From the NCBI GenBank assembly GCA_017507905.1, contig JAFWAA010000021.1, positions 1 through 38,182 on the forward strand: DNA of 38,182 nucleotides. The letters are read 5' to 3'. The stretch is from Clostridia bacterium. GTDB taxonomy: Bacteria; Bacillota; Clostridia; Oscillospirales; CAG-272. How positions within the stretch are numbered: the stretch's first letter is position 1; each line of letters starts with the position of its first letter. The position numbers were made by a program, and so were the translations under genes. Under the pieces are notes generated by a model. That model did not search any database. It worked only from the letters and a program-made list of their open reading frames with translations, and was not told where the DNA came from. Positions 23,814 to 29,392 of this stretch are shown here, piece after piece.

Positions 23814-23903
23814 TTTATAGAATAGAATAAGACTAAGAATTATTCTAAAAAATGGGTAAAAGGGCGCGAGCACAGGTTGCACGACTCAGCGGGACTAATA
23901 TTA

Positions 23904-23951
23904 GCCTTCTCCTGTGGGAGAAGGGGGACCGCGACAGCGGTGGATGAGGAG
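23904..23951 (+). repeat. Element E, copy 6
   Basis: CCTTCTCC-tgt-GGGAGAAGG hairpin, junction GGGA, second hairpin CCGC-gaca-GCGG, then TGGATGAGGAG. Nearly identical to the copy at 20914-20961. Confidence 0.7.
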
Positions 23952-23979
23952 TCGGCAAACCACCGCATTACCTGCAACC

Positions 23980-24237
23980 TGTCATCCTGAGCGAAGTCGA
24001 AGTTTTGGAGAGGGAGTGAGCCGCAAGGCGACGATCCGATCCAAAACCGAGGAGCGGAGCGACGAAGGGATCTCGTCAGGACGCTTGCTATCCGACCACA
24101 TGATGTAACTTTCCTTACAGGAAGATACGAAGCGCTTAAACGAGATCCCGCGCGTCCTACGGACGCACGCTTTTGCTTGCTCGCTTCACTCGACCCGCAA
24201 AAGTTCGACTACGGCTTCGCCTCCGCTCAGGATGACA
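23980..24237. repeat. 258-bp element with perfect 14-bp terminal inverted repeats
   Basis: TGTCATCCTGAGCG (23980-23993) is inverted exactly at 24224-24237. The inside is arranged in imperfect palindromes (AAGTCGAAGTTTT against AAAAGTTCGACT; GGGATCTCG against CGAGATCCC). No open reading frame is credible. It resembles a non-autonomous MITE-like or extragenic palindromic element; related CATCCTGAGCG-type repeats are common in gut Bacillota. I see no target-site duplication. Confidence 0.75.
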
Positions 24238-24299
24238 GATAGGGGGTTATCTTGCGAGACACGGTCTCGCCGTATAGAAAGCAAACCCCGTTACTCCCG

Positions 24300-24508
24300 C
24301 TTTTTCTTTTGCCCATGTAGGCCCAAAAGAAAAAGCTTGGCAAAAAGAAAACGGCCGAGGGGAGAGTTTCGCGCGTTGCGACGCGCGACCAAGGCTACGC
24401 GCCTTGGATGGGCGCCCACTGGCGTGGGGGCTGCAAACGCGCTAACGCGCGGTACGTAGCCGCTTTGTGCGTCTGACGCGCTCACGCGCGAGGCAACACT
24501 CCGCTTAA
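24300..24508 (-). repeat. Element B, copy 1 (3' of the YifB/ComM gene)
   Basis: In plus coordinates the four hairpins are P4 CTTTTTCTTTTG / CAAAAGAAAAAG (24300-24335), P3 CGCGCGT-tgcg-ACGCGCG (24370-24387), P2 CCAAGGC-tacgc-GCCTTGG (24389-24407) and P1 CCCAC-tggc-GTGGG (24415-24428). It is in sense orientation to the preceding minus-strand gene, whose TAA stop (24505-24507) lies in GTTAAGC, a motif also found at the start of copy 4. Confidence 0.8.
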
Positions 24509-26046
24509 CCCCAGTACTTGCGGTCAAGGCTGCGGAGCTGGATCGCCTCGGCAATGTGGTTCGCGCCTATGCGCTCACTCTCGTCCAGATCCGCGATCGT
24601 CCTCGCTACGCGCAAAATGCGATCGTATCCTCTCGCACTCAGTCCCATGCGCTCATACGCCGCCTTGAGCAGCGCCGATGCACTCTCGTCCATCTCGCAA
24701 TAGCGGTGAATGCCCGCCGCGTCCAGCTGCGCGTTGCAGTAAATGCCGCTCTCCTCACCCATTCGCGCGCGTGCAAACGCTCTTGCACGCGTCACCCTCT
24801 CGCGGATCACGTCCGAATGCTCCGCCCCTCCTGCAGGCGCGGAGATCTCATCGTAGGAGAGCGAGGGAAGCTCGATCTGTATGTCCATGCGGTCCAGCAT
24901 CGGTCCGCTGATGCGCGAAATATACCGCTTCACGTCCTCGGGCTTGCAGGTGCATTTGTGCGTGGGATGCCCAAAATAGCCGCATCGGCAGGGGTTCATC
25001 GCCCCCACAAGCATAAAGGAGCAGGGAAAGGTCACGCGCCCGTTGGCACGCGTAATGGTCACCCGTCTGTCCTCCAGAGGCTGACGGAGCGCATCCGTCA
25101 CCGCCTTGGGAAATTCGGGAAGCTCGTCAAGAAACAGCACGCCGTTGTCGGCCAGCGAGACCTCTCCCGGCGTGGGATTGATGCCGCCGCCCACCAGGCT
25201 CACGGGGCTCATGGTGTGGTGCGGCGCACGGAAGGGGCGCACCGGGATCAGGGAAACCCCCTCGGGGAGCGTTCCCGCAACCGAATGCACCTTGGTCGTC
25301 TCGATCGCCTCGGCAAAGGAGAGAGGAGGCAGAATGGTGGGCAAACGCTTTGCCAGCATGGATTTTCCCGTTCCTGGAGGGCCGATCAGCAAAATGTTGT
25401 GTCCGCCTGCCGCCGCGATCTCCATCGCGCGCTTGGCCATGGCCTGTCCGCGCACGTCGTAAAAGTCCTCGCGGTAGCGGTTAGCGCCTGCCGAAAAGGC
25501 CGCGCGGTTGCACTCCACGGGGTCAAGAAGCTTGTCGCCGTTGAGGTGCATCACCAGATCCCGCATCGTGGGAACGGCGTAAACGCGGATCCCCTCCACG
25601 GCCGCGGCCTCGGCGGCGTTTTCCACGGGGGCGTAGAATTCGGAAAATCCGTTGTCCCTTGCCGCCACACACATACACAGAATGCCGCGCACGCCACGCA
25701 AGCCTCCCGAGAGCGAAAGCTCGCCCACGATGCACCGCTTTTCCAGGCTCACGTCCCGATGAATGATGCCCGAGCTGTGAAAGATCGCGGTCAGAATGGC
25801 CGCATCAAACACCGAGCCCTCCTTCTTTCGGTCGGCGGGCGCCAGGTTCACGGTAATGCGGGAATAGGGAAAGGGATAGCCGCTGTTCTGGCAGGCCGTC
25901 CTCACGCGCTCCTTGGCCTCCTTCACCGCAAGGTCGGGAAGTCCCACAAGCTCAAAGCCCTGCAGATTATTCTTTTGGTTGCACTCTACGGTCACGGGAA
26001 ATCCGTCGATCCCGCAAATTCCTGCGCTGTATGCGGCGGAGAGCAT
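24505..26046 (-). CDS. YifB/ComM family Mg-chelatase-like AAA ATPase
   Basis: A 513-residue protein of normal YifB length. It has an N-terminal ChlI/Lon-protease-like domain (1-170), Walker A GPPGTGKS (222-229), Walker B VLFLDELPEF and the ISGPMLDRMDIQIELP segment near the C terminus. A Cys cluster (CRCGYFGHPTHKCTC) sits between, as usual for the family. ComM, the best-studied relative, is a hexameric helicase aiding branch migration in natural transformation. The start at 26046 gives MLSAAYSAGI, the family start; the AGAGGT ribosome binding site is modest. Monocistronic with its own promoter; the stop is inside repeat B1. Confidence 0.92.
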   Translation of the reverse strand: MLSAAYSAGICGIDGFPVTVECNQKNNLQGFELVGLPDLAVKEAKERVRTACQNSGYPFPYSRITVNLAPADRKKEGSVFDAAILTAIFHSSGIIHRDVSLEKRCIVGELSLSGGLRGVRGILCMCVAARDNGFSEFYAPVENAAEAAAVEGIRVYAVPTMRDLVMHLNGDKLLDPVECNRAAFSAGANRYREDFYDVRGQAMAKRAMEIAAAGGHNILLIGPPGTGKSMLAKRLPTILPPLSFAEAIETTKVHSVAGTLPEGVSLIPVRPFRAPHHTMSPVSLVGGGINPTPGEVSLADNGVLFLDELPEFPKAVTDALRQPLEDRRVTITRANGRVTFPCSFMLVGAMNPCRCGYFGHPTHKCTCKPEDVKRYISRISGPMLDRMDIQIELPSLSYDEISAPAGGAEHSDVIRERVTRARAFARARMGEESGIYCNAQLDAAGIHRYCEMDESASALLKAAYERMGLSARGYDRILRVARTIADLDESERIGANHIAEAIQLRSLDRKYWG

Positions 26047-26092
26047 CGTCCTGGTACCTCTTTTCTCAGAATTGGCGTACGTATACAGTCTA

Positions 26093-26121
26093 ATTATACT
26101 ACAAAGAAGGAAGGATGTCAA
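26093..26121 (-). promoter_or_regulatory. Perfect-consensus promoter for the YifB/ComM gene
   Basis: On the minus strand TTGACA (26121-26116), a 17-bp spacer and TATAAT (26098-26093). Confidence 0.9.
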
Positions 26122-26218
26122 CAGAAATATCCCCCGCAAGAAGCACCGAGAGGCCGCGAGAAGTAGGCAAGATTTTCAGAAAAAGAGAAAAATGTTTACA
26201 AACGAAGGGAAAAAGCTA

Positions 26219-26247
26219 TTGACTTTCGGGCGGTTTTCTTGTATAAT
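26219..26247 (+). promoter_or_regulatory. Promoter for the LRR lipoprotein gene
   Basis: TTGACT (26219-26224), a 17-bp spacer and TATAAT (26242-26247), 50 bp before the start codon. Confidence 0.88.
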
Positions 26248-26297
26248 TTGTATATATGCCATTTTGTTGGCCGCAAACCGATTTGGAGGATACTCGC

Positions 26298-27113
26298 ATG
26301 AAAAAACTTTTGGCTTCGCTTTTGGCTCTTTTGCTGATCGCATCGCTTTGCGCTTGCTCTGAGGAGCAGGGCAACGAAGATGACTGGGGTGACAATTTCC
26401 AGCAGAACGACGAGAAGGTTGACCACATCAACACGGGCAACGCCTACAACGAGGTCTTTTATTTTGAGGCGATCGACACCGAGACCGTGACCATCACGGG
26501 CTACCAGGCCGTTGACGCTCCCCACGTGATGAAAATTCCCGAGACGCTGGACGGCAAGGCCGTTGTGGCGATCTCGGAGAGAGCCTTCTACTTCTGCTCC
26601 AAGATCAACGGCGTGGAGTTCCCCTCCACCCTGACCGAGATCGGCAAGGAGGCCTTTGCAGGCTGCTCGCTGATCGAGTCCTTGACCGTTCCCGCACAGA
26701 TCACGTCGATCGGCGAGCTTGCCTTCTACGGCTGCTCCGCACTCAAGACGCTGACCTTTGCCGAGGGCTGTGCCGCCAAGATCGGCCAGTCTGCCTTTAT
26801 GGATTGCAACGCGCTCAAGGCCGTCACAATTCCCGGAACGGTAAAGACGGTTGCCGCAGGTGCCTTCTTTGAGTGCCTGGCGCTCGAGACGGTCGTCATC
26901 GAGGAGGGCGTTGAGGTGATCGGCGCGCAGGCCTTCCAGAAGTGCACGGCTCTGCAGTCGCTCACTCTGCCGGCATCGGTCGCCACCATTGGCTCCTACG
27001 CCTTCAGCGGCTGTGACGTTCTCTACAACGAGGGTGTAACCGCCCCCGCGGGCTCCGTTGCCGCAACCTATATCGCCAACCTGAACCTCGGCTCTCGCCC
27101 TGTTGAGGAATAA
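26298..27113 (+). CDS. BspA-type leucine-rich-repeat lipoprotein
   Basis: A 271-residue surface protein. The signal MKKLLASLLALLLIASLCAC ends in a lipobox with Cys20, followed by an acidic linker (EEQGNEDDWGDN). From about residue 55 it carries six or seven 23-residue BspA-type repeats of the form I-x-x-x-A-F-x-x-C-x-x-L-x-x-(V/L)-x-(I/L)-P, for example ISERAFYFCSKINGVEFPS and IGKEAFAGCSLIESLTVPA. Such repeats form a solenoid used for binding host or bacterial surface ligands. The ATG at 26298 follows TTGGAGGA. Monocistronic; element A copy 7 and element B copy 2 follow. Confidence 0.9.
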   Translation: MKKLLASLLALLLIASLCACSEEQGNEDDWGDNFQQNDEKVDHINTGNAYNEVFYFEAIDTETVTITGYQAVDAPHVMKIPETLDGKAVVAISERAFYFCSKINGVEFPSTLTEIGKEAFAGCSLIESLTVPAQITSIGELAFYGCSALKTLTFAEGCAAKIGQSAFMDCNALKAVTIPGTVKTVAAGAFFECLALETVVIEEGVEVIGAQAFQKCTALQSLTLPASVATIGSYAFSGCDVLYNEGVTAPAGSVAATYIANLNLGSRPVEE

Positions 27114-27140
27114 GGAAAAGAGAATATGGATGGGTTTATT

Positions 27141-27360
27141 CGAGGGGACTTTTGAAAAAGTCCCCTCGAGCTCCCCCAAAACTCCCCAAACAAAAAGAAT
27201 AGCTACCCATGGAAGGAAGCGCGAACAACGTGCTTCCTTTTTTTGTGCGGCATAGGGGAGTTTTCGTTCGCCGTTTGTGCGGTACAGATTTTAGTTTGTG
27301 CCCCGATCGCTCGTGGACTTCTTCGAAGCCTCGCCCTACGGGGTGTTGGCGAATAGTGGG
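27141..27360 (+). repeat. Element A, copy 7 (3' of the LRR lipoprotein gene)
   Basis: Full-length sense copy. The first hairpin has arms CGAGGGGACTTTT / AAAAGTCCCCTCG (27141-27168). The second hairpin, GGAAGCGCG / CGTGCTTCC, is followed by a T run. It runs straight into element B copy 2. Confidence 0.82.
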
Positions 27361-27590
27361 GAAAAATAAAATGTGTTGCACAAAGCGGCTACGCGACGTG
27401 CGATAGCGCGCCCGCCGCACGAAACGGCTGCGTACTGCACCTCGCTTTGGGAAAGCCCCACCGCAAGGTGGCGCAGGTGGAGGGCGCGTAGCCCTCCTCG
27501 CCGTCCGCAGACGGCGAAACGATCCCCTCGGCCGTTTTATTTTTGCCAAGCTTTTTCTTTTGGGCCTACATGGGCAAAAGAAAAAGCGGA
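27361..27590 (+). repeat. Element B, copy 2
   Basis: P1 CCACC-gcaa-GGTGG (27458-27471), P2 GGAGGGC-gcgta-GCCCTCC (27479-27497), P3 CGCCGTC-cgca-GACGGCG (27499-27516), P4 CTTTTTCTTTTG / CAAAAGAAAAAG with a 12-nt loop (27551-27586). Relative to copies 1 and 4, stems P1 and P2 differ in both arms while the P2 loop GCGTA is kept; P3 differs in both arms from the other three copies while its loop CGCA is kept. Confidence 0.82.
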
Positions 27591-27630
27591 GGTGGGAAGG
27601 CGTGCAAAATTAGCGGTAATTTTGAAATGA

Positions 27631-27656
27631 GCCACCACGTTTTCGTGGTGGCTTTT
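27631..27656 (+). terminator. Hairpin terminator after element B copy 2
   Basis: GCCACCACG (27631-27639), TTTT loop, CGTGGTGGC (27644-27652), then TTTT. A compact stem facing the plus strand between the repeats and the convergent HTH gene. Confidence 0.6.
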
Positions 27657-27678
27657 GATATGCAGAAACAAATAAGAA

Positions 27679-27697
27679 GCCCCGCGCGAAGCGGGGC
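27679..27697 (-). terminator. Probable terminator of the HTH gene
   Basis: On the minus strand GCCCCGC, a five-base loop and GCGGGGC, then TTCTTATTTG, six bases after the stop codon at 27703. The T run is broken, so its strength is uncertain. Confidence 0.6.
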
Positions 27698-27702
27698 AAA
27701 TA

Positions 27703-28872
27703 TTACAAATCCTTTTGTTTGGTAACAATTAACGCTTTTATACGTTCGCAAAGTTTTGTAAATTCCGGATGATCGCGAAGAGGGGCAAAATCCTTTCCGT
27801 TAAGAACGTCATAATGGTCGTGGGGGAATATGCAATAGCAGCTACTCATGCCACTCATTTCGGTGAAAATATAAATAAATCGCTCTTCGGGACTGTCAGG
27901 ATTATTATCACGATTCGACCAAGCCTCTTTGGCACGCCATTCCATTCCGTCAAGAAAACGGCAGGACGTTGGCAATAGAACCTCATCCGTAATCATCATT
28001 GTATCCTCTAACAGCTTTACAACAGTTTCTGTTTTCGAAAGAGCCTCATCTATATTACCCCCAGATATTGACCGTACCGCAGATTTAAGTCCGAGTTCAA
28101 TGCGATCATCTATCCACATATCAGGACGGTCATCCTCAGCATCACAACGAATGAACGAAAGCATAGTTTCCATGAATTTATCCACAGATTGTTTATGTTC
28201 GTTGCTTTCTCCCCACTTTAGCAAGTAGCGTGGGCAAAGTAATGTGTTGAATGCTTGATACAATTGATATCTGCGCTCCGGCTCGAATTTTTCTGTATCA
28301 CCGCGTCGTAAATACCTGTCAAACAACAGTGCACGCGCGGAACAATCAAAGGGTGTTGTATATTTACTCAAAAAGCCTTCTAAATGTTCCTCATCCTCGA
28401 TTTCCGCCATTGCTTCTATTACATGCGGCTGCATAGGGTGACGTTCAAGGTAGGCTTCTGCCAGCAAACGTGCCTCGGGAAGTATTTTAGGATCGCGGAA
28501 TGCTCTGTCATTTCCTTCAACCCACGGACGCCAAGCAGAATTACTGCTGAGATAATTTCTGCGTATATCACGAAGAAGATCAATAATTTTATCGGCATCA
28601 TAATCACGTTTTATACACTCACGGCGAAGTTCATCAAATGTTTGAACCGCGCGGTTTTCTTTTTCGATTTGAGGCATTCCAAGCAGCTCGTCAACAGTTA
28701 CAGCAAGCACCTCGGCAATAGCAGGGATCAGCTCAAGGTCAGGATAAGTCGTGCCGTTTTCCCAGCGGCTGATCGATTGATATGTTACACCCAAGCGATC
28801 GGCAAGTGCTTCTTGCGTCAAATCGTTTTTCTTTCGGAAGTTACGTATATTTTTCCCAATCGCAAGTTTCAT
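27703..28872 (-). CDS. XRE-family transcriptional regulator with long C-terminal helical domain
   Basis: A 389-residue protein. The Cro/CI-type HTH spans about 1-65 (IGKNIRNFRKKNDLTQEALADRLGVTYQSISRWENG in outline). About 320 residues follow that look alpha-helical and rich in Arg/Glu/Asp with aromatic residues, possibly TPR-like; no known ligand domain is recognised. The gene is AT-richer, with many A/T-ending codons, unlike its neighbours, so recent transfer is possible. AAGGAGGAAAA precedes the ATG. It has its own promoter (28929-28957) and two hairpins after it. No partner gene is adjacent, so its target is unknown. Confidence 0.85.
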   Translation of the reverse strand: MKLAIGKNIRNFRKKNDLTQEALADRLGVTYQSISRWENGTTYPDLELIPAIAEVLAVTVDELLGMPQIEKENRAVQTFDELRRECIKRDYDADKIIDLLRDIRRNYLSSNSAWRPWVEGNDRAFRDPKILPEARLLAEAYLERHPMQPHVIEAMAEIEDEEHLEGFLSKYTTPFDCSARALLFDRYLRRGDTEKFEPERRYQLYQAFNTLLCPRYLLKWGESNEHKQSVDKFMETMLSFIRCDAEDDRPDMWIDDRIELGLKSAVRSISGGNIDEALSKTETVVKLLEDTMMITDEVLLPTSCRFLDGMEWRAKEAWSNRDNNPDSPEERFIYIFTEMSGMSSCYCIFPHDHYDVLNGKDFAPLRDHPEFTKLCERIKALIVTKQKDL

Positions 28873-28928
28873 TTTTCCTCCTTGTGCAGGTGATTGCTTT
28901 GCAAAGCATTTCTTTTGTCGACACCTAT

Positions 28929-28957
28929 ATTATACTGTAAATTTATCAAAATTTCAA
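28929..28957 (-). promoter_or_regulatory. Promoter for the HTH gene
   Basis: On the minus strand TTGAAA (28957-28952), a 17-bp spacer and TATAAT (28934-28929) in a markedly AT-rich stretch. Confidence 0.82.
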
Positions 28958-29109
28958 TAACGCATTTTGAGAGAAAAATTATCAATTAGTGTTATATTTT
29001 CCGCTTTCCCGATGCTCGCATCTGGGGCAAGCATAGCGTGCAAAAAATGCAGCTACCGCCTGTCATGCTGTCACACCATTCAAAATCTGCGTCGGAGTAA
29101 ACAAAGAAA

Positions 29110-29317
29110 AGCCCCGCGCGAGGCGAGGCTTCGAAGAAGTCCATGAGCGAGCGGGGCAGAAACCGGAGCCTGTATTGCAGTAACGGTACGCGAAAACTCC
29201 CCTTTGCCGCACGAAAAGAGGAAGCGCTATGTTCGCACTTCCTTCCGAGGGTAGCAATCCTTTTTGTTTGGGGAGTTTTTGGGGGGCGTGGGGGACTTTT
29301 TCCAAAAAGTCCCCCAC
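29110..29317 (-). repeat. Element A, copy 8 (upstream of the GT4-CsaB gene)
   Basis: Full-length copy, antisense to the following gene. The first hairpin, GTGGGGGACTTTTT / AAAAAGTCCCCCAC, is at 29288-29317. It fills most of the gap between the divergent HTH gene and the GT4-CsaB gene; the rest of the gap shows the HTH promoter and nothing else clear. Confidence 0.8.
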
Positions 29318-29392
29318 AAAAAATCATCCTCGCAAATAAAGGAATGAAGGCCGAGGGGAGGGGAAGAATAGGAAGAAAAGGGGGCGAGGGGA

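Noticed and set aside
24556-26166. 536-codon plus-strand frame opposite the YifB/ComM gene
   Set aside because: Shadow of an unmistakable AAA ATPase; no ribosome binding site or domain.
28178-28186. TTATCCACA, a perfect classical DnaA box
   Set aside because: Single copy inside the HTH coding sequence, with no neighbours; likely chance.
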